Origin: Diphasiastrum complanatum
Lineage: Eukaryota; Streptophyta; Lycopodiopsida; Lycopodiales; Lycopodiaceae
Direction of reading: 5' to 3'
DNA: 64,000 nucleotides
NCBI GenBank assembly: GCA_029204225.1
Contig: CM055092.1
Span: 24,811,207 to 24,875,206 of the forward strand
Of this stretch, positions 25,310 through 36,639 are shown piece by piece (position 1 is the stretch's first letter; every line of letters starts with the position of its first letter). Position numbers and translations under genes: made by a program. A model generated the notes under the pieces. That model was given only the letters and a program-made list of their open reading frames with translations, was not told the DNA's origin and did not search any database.

Positions 25310-26109
25310 AGCTGATCTCTGGCTCTCTCTCTCTCTCTCTCTCAAATAATTGGGGATTTCTTAAACTAATTATCACTTAACTTACCTACACAATTGTGAG
25401 TGAGAGTTGGAAGGAGCATTTGATAACAAGGTATGATTCAGACCCCATTGATGTTGAGAGCTAACATAAAGTATAGCTTGCTTTTCCTGCAACATTTTCA
25501 TATGAAATCAATCTTCTTGGATCCTTCTTGGATAATAAGAAAGCAAGTTGACTAGTCATATATGGCCTAGAAACATGATTACAGTTTAAAGAGGATGGAT
25601 TGAAGTGGCTAATATCTTAAAAATCAACACTTTTAGGCTAGAAGGGATTTTCAAAATTCTCACCATCTCCAGCTCTTACAAGAGAATATTTACAAGTGCG
25701 AGTAGAAAGGGAAACTTGATTTTTCTAGTGGTTGGAATAACATTCTCAACATCTTCTACTGGTCCAAATAGGTTCCTATAAGCGTGTTTGCGTTATTCTT
25801 GTACTACTACTGCTTTGTTGGATGTAGCTAAAAAAACAAATGAATTTTCAACACATTGTTAAGGAGATGGAAAAAATTTGGTCGTATTGGAAACAAACAA
25901 CAATTGGATTTTAGCAACTATTAATGACATCTTGCTTTCTATAAATCTTGAGATAAAAAGTATAGTAATGTACGTATCATCACTACCTGTAGTGATAATG
26001 ATTCGCTTCACATCACTTGAAGATTCGCTCTGATTGGAGCTCATAAGCAAAAGTCATCTACAGAAAATGAGAATCAAAAACATTTTTAGCAGCCATAGAA
26101 CCATGGAAA
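25310..26109 (-). pseudogene. X2 unit copy 2
   Basis: Minus-strand X2 with a short TC tract at 25,318-25,343. The NQSESSSDVKRIIITTGSDD frame is open at 26,050-25,859. The counterpart of the 54-codon exon carries the X2-specific TAA. Arrangement A-X2 as at 14.8 and 62.9 kb. Confidence 0.55.
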
Positions 26110-27540
26110 TTATCTATTCATAACAAGGCCAAAGGATATATTGAATATTTATCACCACTACATAATAACATATACAAACCACCAGGGTTGTCTCACAAAG
26201 TATCATGCAACCACAATGCTCATACAGAGAGTCTACCACCATACTCTCGACCAACTAGCTCGTCCCCAATCCAACTTGACCACAAGTGGACCACATGATC
26301 GACATGGCTCAAATTGAGGAAATCCCACTGCCACCATGAGACTTACATCCTCCATCTAGCTAGGCTGACATCCTATTAGACACTTACAAGTACGAACCTG
26401 TAAAGCTAACATAAATGAGCAGCTGAAGCTGAACCTGAGGAAGTCTTATTGTCACCATAAGATTGCACACTCACCAGATAGATAGCTTGTAGACAATGAC
26501 AAGTCAATCAGCATAAATGACTACTTTGTTTTACTGTAGCAAATGCACAACCACATAAAACTCCGGCTCAGATCTAAACTCCCGTGACAAGGCAACATGC
26601 AAGCCCACACACACTCAGCAAACTGACACGAATGATAAAGCGTCAAATACATGACCAAGGCCTGGCCATAATTGGTATCTTGTCGTACCAGCACCTATGC
26701 CACCTTGTAGATCCGCTGCTACACCACTGGTCACCAAGTCACATCCTCAACCATGGCCTGCACCTGTACCAAGATGCTCTCACGTCCAAGCATATCCAAC
26801 TATCCAATAAGTCCTGAAAGCTGATCCCTCGTACTGAGGTATATAGCTCTAAGTGAATTCCTCTAGGCTTATCCCTTATCTCACCGCTTGAGAATCTGCA
26901 CCATGGCAATTCCAATACCTGTGCCAAGCCTAGACTCTTGCAAATACAGCCAACTGCATGAAAGCTATAGATAGCTTATCCACGCCCGTGATGGTAGATG
27001 CCTCTCCATCGATGCCAATGTCCAAAATTGGCCCCTTGCTATAATGCCAAGCTGTACTCCCAAATGAGCAGACCATGAAGTCCTCGCCATCAGTGTCCCC
27101 TACAGTAGATCACTAGCAAAACACCCATCATAGTTTTTGCCCTCCGATCACACACCGTGCGATCTCCATCAGCTCTCCAACCTAGAGCTGGCTCTCAAAG
27201 CTTCACACTTTGTCCATTTGCGTTTGTAGTGTTTTGATTCCATCATGAATCCCACCTGTAAGTCATGTCCATGCCAATGACTTAAGTCCAATATGAAATA
27301 GCTACCCCCTGATGATCATCTCATGTCATCCTGTAGTGTTATCCCTACCAAATATTTCAACGCCATCTCTGAACACAAATATTTGGGCATCTACCCTGTA
27401 GTGCCCACCTGTATTTGCCCAAGCTAGCTCCAAGCTGCTCCTGTGAATGGTTACAAACCACTCCCTAAGAATACACTGAGACGTGAACTCCAAAGCCACC
27501 ATCAAGTCTCTCACATGACGGTGCATGCCAATATCCATCT
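26110..27540 (-). repeat. Module A copy 3
   Basis: Near full-length match to 1-1,240. Minus-strand open stretches at 26,927-26,739 and 27,559-27,326 correspond to those of copy 1. Ends abruptly near 27,540, followed by about 50 bp unassigned before copia-C. Confidence 0.7.
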
Positions 27541-27591
27541 TTGGTGTCTCTTTGTTCACAACGACCTGAATTCACTAATTGCACACTTTAA

Positions 27592-28516
27592 GACAAATTT
27601 TGTTCAATGACTTTAATGGTCAAGTTGAAGATCAAGAGTGTGATCTCAAAGTGCTTGAACTAGTCAAAAGGTAAGTTAGCAATTTGGAACTAGTCAAGAG
27701 GTAATCGGCAAAGGTGTTATGGATATGATTTTACAGCATATTTAAGACTCAAGTAAGCTCAAAGGAGTAGCAAGGAAGTGGTTTTCAAGTTTACTTTGAA
27801 TTTTATGGTAAAACTAGCTATATTGATGAGCATTGTTTTGATTTTGGACTTGTACTAGCATTCTTGGCTGGTTTTGCTGATGGAAATGAAGCTATTGGAG
27901 GTTCATTATGTCACTCATTCATGTCCAAGTCATCAAGGCTTGACGTCATCTTATGGCAAGATGGAGATGGAGGCTCATTTGTGGAGTATCATGGTGGATA
28001 CAAGATAACAAAGAAACATGCAAGAAAAAGTTGATTATTCACATTTATTGTTTGTTTGCTGTATTTTTCCATAGAGTTCAAGGTTGATAGCATGGTGGAA
28101 TCGTTTCATTTACATCTTGTTTGATTCTTCATGTTCTAGTCACATTCTTAAATGTAATATTAATGTAAGAAATAGTGAAGCATCCCAAGTGGACACTATT
28201 TTCTATATCAATTATGGTTGTTTCTATTTTGAGCATTAAATAATCATTGAAAGATCTATTCTGGGGAAGAAGATCATTCTTATGATGGATCAAAGTTCTA
28301 TCGTCAAAAACTATGCTAGGAGCAAGCATATTGAGGTGCAGCAACACTTTGTGAGGGAGCAAGTCATTGCAAAGGAGGTGGAGCTTCAACATGTGTCTTC
28401 AAGGGAATGTGTAGCTAATATCTTCAGCAAAGCATTGGGAAAGGACTTGTTCATAAAGCATAGGACTTCACTTGGAGTGCTATCACACTGTATGCTAAAA
28501 CTAGTTGAAGAGGGAG
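27592..28516 (+). pseudogene. Copia-C replacement segment and RNase H tail
   Basis: Starts inside the replacement segment (27,592). The part equivalent to GEHCFDVGFVLAF is at about 27,828-28,030 and the post-segment spacer at 28,110-28,280. The RNase H end is open at 28,282-28,521 (MDQSSIVKNYARSKHIEVQ, VADIFSKALG-like VANIFSKAL). A purine tract GAAGAGGGAG at 28,507-28,516 immediately precedes the LTR, as a polypurine tract should. The frame's stop codon lies inside the first LTR bases. Confidence 0.75.
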
Positions 28517-29073
28517 TGTGAAAGATTCAAATAGTTTCATCATATTTGCTATATTTCCATATTTGGCATATTGAGGCCAAAACTTGTTTTAGACTTAGAG
28601 ATTGACTTTTGAAAGTTCATTAGTCTAAATGTCATTTGAGTAAAAACCTTTTGGAAGTGTGGGAAAGTTAGAATGCGAGTTTGAGTAGATTCAAATTTGA
28701 ATAATTGAGTATATTGAATCTAGACCCAAAAATAGTAGGGTTTACATTTTGAAGGGAAATCTAGGTGGCCAAATAGGGTTTGGACCTACTATAAAAGAAT
28801 GTAACTCATGGAGAGAGCTATCTTCTCTCTTCTCTATCTCATTTCATGCTTATACATGGTTCTCTTGGGTTCTACTATTCATCTTGGTGATTGCTTGCAA
28901 TTCTATGTGTAGAATGGTCATTTATTGCTATTTTCGGTTTCACACGTGTGAAATATAGTAGCTCGCTGGTTTTGCACAAAGACAACAACAGTACTTTATC
29001 ATTTCATTCAAGTTTGATCGAGTTCTATTTGTGTTTGCATCTCATTTTGTGTGTAGATGCTGATTTTTCTACA
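28517..29073 (+). repeat. Copia-C LTR, 557 bp
   Basis: Begins TGTGAAAG after the polypurine tract and ends TTTTCTACA, giving TG...CA ends with short imperfect inverted repeats. A TATA box (TATAAAA) is at 28,790-28,796. About 70 further bp ('ttggtgagattggtgg...') are shared with the copy ending at 32,249, so the exact edge is inferred from the 16,716 copy. Confidence 0.8.
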
Positions 29074-29144
29074 TTGGTGAGATTGGTGGTATATTTCTCT
29101 TTCTACCCAAAGACCATTCAAGTGGATTGGATCATAATGATCTG

Positions 29145-29520
29145 AATTCCTTCGCACTTTATTGAGTAGAACAGAAGTTTTCAAGGCTTGACTAGACTCA
29201 GAATAATAGTGTGCCAATCTCTATAAGTAACTCTGCCTCTTGCTGAGTGCAAGGATCTTATCAATCCTATCAGTAATTTTGTATTGATCAAATTCGAATT
29301 CTACCTTATGACCTAAGTCTATAATTCTACTTACTGATAATAAATTTGTAGGAACATATAAGACTTTTGATAATAATTTGAATTGATCATGCTGGAATCG
29401 CAATCTTATAGTACCTTCACCTTCAATAGTGTGAGTACTATTGTCATCAAGATCAACACATTTCTTCATGCTGTAAGGCATGCAGGAGTTGAAGATTTCA
29501 TGTTGATTAGTCATGTGTTG
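29145..29520 (-). pseudogene. Copia protease fragment, copy 3
   Basis: Minus-strand protease/pre-integrase piece (IFNSCMPYSMKKCVDLDDNS...ILALSKRQSYL-stop). It is truncated at 29,520 before the active site. It is joined head-to-tail to the plus-strand integrase fragment at a TGTTG/CAAAATGG boundary. A 15-bp deletion removes the SKLS residues. Confidence 0.8.
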
Positions 29521-30371
29521 CAAAATGGAGTGGCTGAAAGGAAGAATAAGACTTGATGTAAAAGTGCTAAAGCTATGAGGTTAAGTGCTAATCTTGAAAA
29601 ACCATTTTTCGGATCAAGCTTTGTTGTGTGCCAATTTCTTGTGCAATAGGTGGCTGAGTGCTATTTTGGATGGAAGGACACCTTTTGAGATGCTATTCAA
29701 GAGGAGGCCGAGTGTCATTTTTCTAAGAACCTTTGGATGTCAACATTACTCTTGATGATAGGACCAAGGAGTATCCATCTTCAAGAAGAGGTATTTTTGT
29801 TGGATATAGTGAGGTCAGTAAAGCCTACAAGGTTTACAGTCCTTCTACTAACAAGGTGATTGTTGGTAGAGATGTCATTTTTTATGAAGGGAACATTCCA
29901 AAAGTTTCTTCAAATATGATTGACGGAAGTGTGGATGAAACTAACATTCTTGATGTTGATGATAATGATCCTATTTTTTATGGTGATGATGATGGACCTT
30001 CATCAAGCCAAAAGCTGATGAGAACATCAAGAGAAAGACAAGTACCTTCAAGGCTCACATATGATCAAAAGGGTAAGCAAGTAGTTTCTGGAAATTATGT
30101 TGCCTTTTTGGATGATCCTACAAGTGTAGATCAAGCAAGGAAAGAAGAGGAGTGGATCCAAGCAATGGATCTTGAGTATCGAACTCTTATGAAGAGTGAA
30201 AGATCTTTTGGAGGATCTTCTTGTGTACATGGAGCTATGCAAGTGGATGGATGTTATCTTGTTGTAAAATCAGGTATTGAATCTGGAAGACAAATTTTTT
30301 TCAATGAATTTAATGGTCAAGTTGAAGATCAAGAGGTTGATCTCAAAGCGCTTCAACTAGTCAAAAGGTAA
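29521..30371 (+). pseudogene. Copia-C integrase to RT start fused to replacement segment (longest open copy)
   Basis: Begins at the QNGVAERKNK integrase signature. After an early frameshift it is open for 212 codons (29,733-30,371): GIFVGYSEVSKAYKVYSP, an acidic linker (DVDDNDPIFYGDDDG), the RT start (EEEWIQAMDLEYRTLMK), and then, without interruption, the replacement segment (GCYLVVKSGIESGRQIFFNE). In a canonical copia element the RT would continue with the TWELVD and GCKWVF motifs, as copia-beta does at 48.2-48.3 kb. Here it does not, so the fusion is in frame. Confidence 0.8.
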
Positions 30372-30600
30372 GTTGGCAATTTGGAACTAGTCAAGAGCAT
30401 CAAAGGAGTGGTAATTGGCAAAGGTGTTATGAATCTAATTTTACAGCATATTGAAGACTCAAGTAAGGTCAAAGGAGTAGCAAGGTTCAAGTTTACTTTA
30501 CTTTTTCTATCTCATGTTTGAGCAATTTCATGTGGATGTGTGCAAATTGTCAAGATATGGTAAAACTAGCTACATTGGTGTGTGTGGCTCATGAATTATG
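30372..30600 (+). other. Replacement segment, first copy, running into AP2 exon D
   Basis: Continues the replacement segment to about 30,577, then switches to the first ~40 nt of AP2 exon D (30,590-30,625, with CAG changed to CAT) through the same GTGTGTG junction as at 2,790. Confidence 0.65.
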
Positions 30601-30623
30601 ATAGGGCATCAATTAAACTTGGT

Positions 30624-30828
30624 TTGACTACACATAAATGGCCTAGAAACATGATTACAATTTAAAGATGATGGATTGAAGTGGCTAATATCTTAAAAAT
30701 CAATACTTTTAGGCTAGAAGGGATTTTCAAAATTCTCACCATCTCCAGCTCTTCCAAGAGAATATTTACAAGTGTGAGTAGAAAGAGAAACTAGATTTTT
30801 CTAGTGGTTGGAATAACATTCTCAACAT
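30624..30828 (-). pseudogene. X2 fragment inserted in copia-C
   Basis: About 205 bp of X2 (compare 14,250-14,455), flanked by two copies of the replacement segment (30,431-30,577 and 30,829-30,974). It is an internal chimera, probably from template switching or unequal repair. Confidence 0.7.
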
Positions 30829-31681
30829 GAATCTAATTTTACAGCATATTGAAGACTCAAGTAAGGTCAAAGGAGTAGCAAGGTTCAAGTTTACTTTACT
30901 TTTTCTATCTCATGTTTGAGCAATTTCATGTGGATGTTTGCAAATTGTCAAGATATGGTAAAACTAGCTACATTGGTGAGCATTATTTTGATGTCGGATT
31001 TGTACTAGCATTCCTGGATGGTTTTGCTGATGGAAATGAAGCTATTGGAGGTTCATTATGTCACTCATTCATGTCCAAGTCATCAAGGCTTGATGGCATC
31101 TTATGGCAAGATGGAGATGGAGGTTCATTTGTGGAGTATCATGGTGGATACAGGGCAACAAAGAGCAAAGGAGGAGGAAACATGCAAGCAAAAGTTGATC
31201 ACTCACATTTATTGTTTGTTTGCTGTAATTTCTCCATAGAGTTCAAGGTTGATAGCATGGTGGAATCATTTCATTTACATCCTATTTGATTCTTCATGTT
31301 CTAGTCATATTTTTACATGTAAAATTAATGTAAGAAATAGTGAAGCATCCCAAGTGGACACTATTCTCTATATCAATTATGGTTGTTTCTATTTTGAGCA
31401 TTAAATTATAATTGAAAGATTTATTCTTGGGAAGAAGATCATTCTTATGATGGATCAAAGTTCTATCGTCAAAAACTATGCTAGGAGCAAGCATATTAAG
31501 GTGCAACAACACTTTGTGAGGGAGCAAGTCATTACAAAGGAGGTGGAGCTTCAACATGTGTCTTCAAGGGAATGTGTGGCTGATATCTTCAGAAAAGCAT
31601 TGGGAAAGGACTTGTTCATGAAGCATAGGACTTCACTTGGAGTGCTATCAAAGTGTATGCTAAAACTAGTTGAAGAGGGAG
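30829..31681 (+). pseudogene. Copia-C replacement segment (second copy) and RNase H tail
   Basis: An open frame at 30,912-31,289 holds the best copy of the second half of the replacement segment (GKTSYIGEHYFDVGFVLAFL; GILWQDGDGGSFVEYHGGYR; KAKVDH-like QAKVDH). Family unrecognised. The RNase H end is at 31,447-31,686 (HIKVQQHFVREQV, VADIFRKALGKDLFMKH). Polypurine tract GAAGAGGGAG at 31,672-31,681. Confidence 0.75.
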
Positions 31682-32249
31682 TGTGAAAGATTCAACTAGT
31701 TTCATCATATTTGCTATATTTTCATATTTGGCATATTGAGGCCAAAACTTGTTTTAGAATTAGAGATTGACTTGTCAAAGTTCATTAGTCTAAATGTCAT
31801 TAGAATAAACACTTTTTGAAAGTGTGGGAAAGGTAGAATGTGAGTTTGAGTAGATTCAAATTTGAATAATTGGGTATATTGAATCTAGACCCAAAAATAG
31901 TAGGGCTTACATTTTGGAGGGAAATCGAAGTGGCCAAATAGGATTTGGACCTGCTATAAAAGAATGTAACTCGTGGAGAGAGCTATATTCTCTCTTATCT
32001 ATCTCATTTCATGCTTATACATGGTTCTCTTGGGTTCTACTATTCATTGGTGCATTATCTTGGTGATTGCTTGCAATTCTATGTGTAGAATGGTCATGTA
32101 TTGCTATTTTCGGTTTCACACGTGTGAAATACAGTTGCTCGCTGGTTTTGCACAGAGACAACAACAATGCTTTATCTTTTCATTCAAGTTTGATCGAGTT
32201 CTATTTGTGTTTGCATCTCATTTTGTGTGTAGATGCTGATTTTTTTACA
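31682..32249 (+). repeat. Copia-C LTR, 568 bp
   Basis: TGTGAAAG start directly after the polypurine tract, end TTTTTTACA, TATA box TATAAAA at 31,955-31,961. Close match to 28,517-29,073, including ~70 bp beyond the presumed edge and the same join to inverted protease sequence. The two regions therefore share a duplicated block, not independent insertions. Confidence 0.85.
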
Positions 32250-32329
32250 TTGGTGAGATTGGTGGTGTATTTCTTTTTCTAACCAAAGATCATTTAAGTG
32301 GATTGGATCATAATGATCTGAAATCCTTC

Positions 32330-33480
32330 ATACTTTATTAAATAGAATAGAGGTTTTCAAGGCTTGACTAGACTCAGAATAACAGTGTGCCAATCTCTAT
32401 TAGTAACTCTGCCTCTTGCCGAATGCAAGGATCTTATCACTCATATCAACAATTCTGCATTGATCAAATTCGAATTCTACCTTATGACCTTAATCTGTAA
32501 TTCTACTTACTTATAGCATATTTGTATAGAGCTTAGAAACATATAAGACTTTTAGTAGTAATTTGAACTGATCATGCTGGAATCGTGATCTTATAGTACC
32601 TTCACCTTCAATAGTGTGAGTCCTATTGTCACCAAGATCAACACATTTCTTCATGCTGTAAGGCATGTAGGTGTTGAGAATCTCACGTCGATTGGTCATG
32701 TGTTGAGTTGCTCCATAATCAAAAAACCATGAATCATCCAAAAGTGTGCGTTGATCTTTGACCATGAATCCGCCTTCGTCCACTTCAACCTGAGGAGATG
32801 ATGAAATTGTGTTTGCTTATTGATCAAGTAGCTTGGCTACATTCTTCGCTGGAGAATTCAACAATCCTTGATCTCATCGTTATTACGCTTGCAATACCTA
32901 CAAAACACCTTCTTCTTTGATTATGGATCTGATTATTGTGCTTGACTTTGAGTCTGTTTTTGATTCATTGCAGCCTTCTTGGAGCTTTTCTGCTTCTGTC
33001 GCTTAGAGCCTTTGTTGACATATAGAGTCGGAGAGGAGGAAGTAGTCGGAGTGTCTCGACTTCTTTGATTATCTTCTGCAACAGCATAGTGATAACTCTA
33101 GTAAGAGTTAAACTTGTGTGTGTCGATATGATCATCACCCAGTTTTCATATATGTAGAGAGCAAGCTTGAAAGCAATGTCATAATTGCATCTTGATCGTC
33201 TATGACTGATCCGATAGCTGCCATTTGTTGCAAGAGATTCTTAAACTGGTTAATGTGTATCTAAAGAGAATCACTAGTAGACATTTTAAATGTGATGAAT
33301 TTCCTTCGTAGATGTAACTTAGTAGCTACGTCCTTCACATCATATAGTGAGTTCAAAATGTACCAAATGTCTTTTGATGTTTTAGCTTCAGCTATGTGTC
33401 CAATCTGTGTATCTGATATATTGAGGATAATAAGCATGAAAGCTTTACCATCCTTCGATTTCCACCACAAGAATACGTGT
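32330..33480 (-). pseudogene. Copia gag-protease fragment, copy 4
   Basis: Minus strand. Protease at 32,783-32,400 keeps Asp in the active-site triad position (WFFDYGATQHMTN). Zinc-knuckle region near 32,870-32,910. Gag open at 33,560-33,261 (KDGKAFMLIILNISDTQIGH, LYDVKDVATKLHLRRKF). Several frame breaks. N-terminus replaced by palindrome cluster sequence. Confidence 0.85.
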
Positions 33481-33620
33481 AGAAAATATCCACGCGAATA
33501 TCCACGCACAATACAAAGGAGGACGTGCGGGCAAAACAAAATTTGCGTGGATATATCCATGGATTGGCTTGGATATGGGCACGTGGATTATCCACGCGTG
33601 GATGTTCCACGCAAGTGTCA
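33481..33620 (-). repeat. Palindrome cluster copy 3, short
   Basis: About 140 bp containing 33,581-33,612, where ACGTGGATTATCCACGCG runs straight into TGGATGTTCCACGC. The cluster ends at a jump into unrelated sequence at 33,621. Confidence 0.85.
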
Positions 33621-33965
33621 TTTCGCTCAACGCAAAAAGTACGAATAGACTGAAGATCAGAGAAATGCCATTCTCCAAAAAGGAAGATAGAAGCTCGCAT
33701 TAACAAAGTATTGTCTCTAAAATAGAAAGCAAGTTGAAGATCCAATTCTCGAGGATCCCCCAAATGGAGTCTATTAGCTCTAATATTAAAGAGGTCTTGT
33801 AAGAAAAAGGTAATTCAAAGGGAAGGAAAATATATTCCAAAGTAAACATACAAAGTCCTGTGTATTGGCATTTGATTCAAGAATGAATACACATGGTCCT
33901 CACATCAACTACACAAAGAAAAACAAAAAAACCTCACAGCAACTCTACTATTTCTAAAGTCCTGT
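33621..33965. other. Unassigned spacer with short open minus frame
   Basis: A 123-codon open frame runs on the minus strand from 33,763 to 33,392; its first half lies here (RELDLQLAFYFRDNTLLMRA, FGEWHF). No family recognised, and the second half is palindrome-cluster sequence. No repeat partner in the window. Confidence 0.35.
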
Positions 33966-34419
33966 AAAACACTATTAACAAGAACTTGAAAAAGAACTCA
34001 AAAACTTAGGGACGAGCTTTAAAATTCAATCACAAAATCATTCATTCAAGAGACTTGTTGAGGGGTCAAGATGGGGACCCCCCCCTTCTGAAGGATTTTT
34101 CTTTTCAAATTATGCAAGATCAATTGGCCCAAGGCCAATTACATATACAGTGGTTTTGGGAAGAAGGATTCTTAGGTCTTTAGATCAAGTAGAAGTTTAC
34201 AAATTATGGATCTTAAAGAATCTTATACCAAGAAAAGTGGTTCCTTATGACATGCAAGGACTTATTGATCAAGAAAAGAACATGCATAGGCATTTGACAT
34301 CAGTAGGTATGGCATGCATGAATCCAATTTGACATGCAAGCTTCAATTTCAACATGCAAACTTCAAGTTCATACATGAAAGTTCCCAAATTAGACATGCA
34401 ACTCCTAAATCAGACATGC
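33966..34419 (+). repeat. Left arm of 450-bp inverted repeat (gypsy-derived)
   Basis: Matches 36,173-36,630 in reverse complement with scattered differences and a poly-C/poly-G length change. The plus strand encodes IPRKVVPYDMQGLIDQEKN, the counterpart of the sequence upstream of the gypsy fragment on the other arm. Confidence 0.85.
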
Positions 34420-34440
34420 ATGACCAAAAAGTTATGGATG

Positions 34441-34604
34441 ATGTGACATGCAAAGTCATCAAGTCATGGATGGTGTGACATGCAAAGCCATCAAGTCATG
34501 GATGGTGGACATGCATGGCCATCAAGTCATGGATGGTGTGACATGCAAAGTCATCAAGTCATTGATGGTGTGACATGCATGGTCATCAGTCTTATGGATG
34601 GTGT
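34441..34604 (+). repeat. Five tandem ~32-bp repeats
   Basis: Unit TGTGACATGCAAAGTCATCA followed by AGTCATGGATGG. Five copies with small changes, one lacking two bases. It lies just inside the left inverted-repeat arm. Confidence 0.9.
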
Positions 34605-35421
34605 GAAAGATTTAGAGAGAGAGAGATGAAAGAGGTAAATTCTCCTTGATAGATCCAATCCAAGCTTGATAGATCCTCCTCAAGCCATAGGTCCAAGCTT
34701 TCTTCTAAGCACCTACACACACACAAGCAAGAGCAAGAGGCAAACCAAAAATGAATGGGAGATGAATGATGAGGGAGAGGGGCAAGTTAGTCCTTTTATA
34801 GGGAATGTGTAGTCTTTATAAGTGTGAGAGGTGTAAGGGAGACTCTAGGATAAGTACAGCAAGAGGGTGAGGTGTATAGATATGAGAGAGTGTTTATCAC
34901 TTAGTTGGAGCAAAAGGCCAGGAGTAGGAGAGCGCATTTTCCTAGGTGTCCTATTGCTTTCAAGCCATGTGGAAAAGTAGGTAAGTTACATATTGATAAG
35001 TATAGAAGGCAGGTAGCCTAACCTTCAATGTTAGTCACTTTTAAGTTGAATATTTCTTTGTGTACAACATTGGGATCCACCCAAGTGTTTTTCATGTCAT
35101 GGGAAAGGCTTTGGATATGTCCATCTTACCTTGCATAATTTTCATCAATTCCAAGGCTCTTTTTTCTAGGGGTTGCCCATCCCCAATCATAGTGGAGTGT
35201 GACACGAAGGGTGATCAGTCCTTTGGTTTCATCTCCCAGTCTTTATAGACTCGAGTGAGCCTTCTTTATAGACTTGATTGAGCCTTCTTCACGTACCGTC
35301 TTTAAGCTTTAAGAAGCTTCTTTGGATTCTTTCTTCAGGTACTCTTCTTAGTACCTGCACACACCCTTAGGAAAAGGTTAGAAGCCATACCATCTAATGG
35401 TTCATCATTAGATTCTATTTT
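34605..35421. other. Region between inverted-repeat arms, no gene recognised
   Basis: Single-copy in the window. Has a short GA tract near 34,615-34,627 and a small hairpin CAGGTAC...GTACCTG near 35,336-35,357. A 62-codon plus frame at 35,060-35,248 has no recognisable domain. Possibly gypsy LTR or untranslated sequence, but no LTR edges were found. Confidence 0.35.
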
Positions 35422-35479
35422 CTAGAACCTGCATATCAAATTGTTAGCATTGCTCTATTGTTTGATATGCAGGTACTAG
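35422..35479. repeat. Hairpin with 19-bp arms
   Basis: CTAGAACCTGCATATCAAA at 35,422-35,440 pairs with 35,461-35,479 (18 of 19 positions) across a 20-nt loop. It lies at the point where the gypsy RT is broken. Confidence 0.9.
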
Positions 35480-36278
35480 GAAAATAGTTCTTCACTGTAA
35501 TCTTGTTTAAAGCACGATAGTCCACACACATCCTAAAACACCCATATTTCTTTTGTACCAAAAGTACTAGAGAGCAATAGGGGGAGTTACTGGGTTTTAT
35601 AAGACCTTTCTTTAACAAATCATTAATTTGTCTAGAAATTTTTTTTTGTTGAGAATGGCTTACCCTATAGGGAGGTCTATTGGGTATGGAACTTCCAGGG
35701 ATAATGTCTATCGTATGATCTTCAGGTCTTTCAGGGGGCAAGGATTTTGGTAGCTCAGTAGAAAAACAAGAAGAATACTTTAGTATAAAGTATTTTCTAT
35801 TACTGTTCAAAGAATGCATATTTCCATCAACATCATCATCCATACTTTGAACAAACAAAAAATAAGAAAATATTGCTTTCTTTAGTACCTTTAATACCTG
35901 AATATGGCTTACCAAAGGGATTGTTTCACCACTCTGTCCTGCATGCACACTAACATCTTTACCCTTGTGCTTCCATGTAATCAAATGCTTATTATAGTCC
36001 ACCAGAGGGTTGTGCATTTTGTGCCAACGCATGACTAAGATTACATCTACTCCCTGTAAAGGACCTACCATGAATTCTATAGATTCATAGTAATCGGAGA
36101 TTTGAAGCCTAAGTTTTTCAATTACAGGGTAAATGTTTGCATCACCATCAACAAAAATACCTTTAGCCTTAAGCATGTCTGATTTAGGAGTTGCATGTTT
36201 GATTTGAGAACTTTCATGTATGAACTTGAAGTTTGCATGTTGAAATTGAAGCTTGCATGTCAAATTGGATTCATGCAT
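35480..36278 (-). pseudogene. Ty3/gypsy protease-RT fragment
   Basis: Open minus-strand frame of 280 codons (36,278-35,436). The middle carries the protease-to-RT linker (GVDVILVMRWHKMHNPLVDY). The last third is the gypsy RT fingers region: PPYRVSHSQQKKISRQI, LLKKGLIKPSNSPYCS, then FRMCVDYRALNKITVKN. It ends before the palm domain with its YxDD motif, at the hairpin. Gag, the rest of RT, RNase H and integrase are missing. The N-terminal ~35 codons lie in the right inverted-repeat arm. Confidence 0.9.
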
Positions 36279-36630
36279 GCCATACCTACTGATGTCAAAT
36301 GCCTATGCATGTTCTTTTCTTGATCAATAAGTCCTTGCATGTCATAAAGAACCACTTTTTTTGGTATAAGATTCTTTAAGATTCATAATTTGTAAACTTC
36401 TGGTTGATGTAAAGATCTAAGAATCCATCTTCCCAAAACCACTGTTTATGTAATTGGCATTGGGCCAATTGGTCTTGCATAATTTGAAAAGAAAAATGCT
36501 TATGGGGGGGGGGATGTTTCCCCATCTTGATCCCTCAACAAGTCTCTTGAATGAATGACTTTGTGATTGAATGTTTAAGCTCTTCCCTAAGTTTTTGAGT
36601 TTTTTTTCAAGTTCTATTTAACAGTATTTT
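36173..36630 (-). repeat. Right arm of 450-bp inverted repeat
   Basis: Reverse complement of 33,966-34,419. It leads directly into the gypsy reading frame, whereas the left arm diverges after the equivalent point. The two arms are therefore two gypsy pieces lying head to head. Confidence 0.85.
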
Positions 36631-36639
36631 GATGACTTG

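Noticed and set aside
34441-34604. Possible CRISPR-like array
   Set aside because: Direct tandem repeats without unique spacers, in plant DNA.
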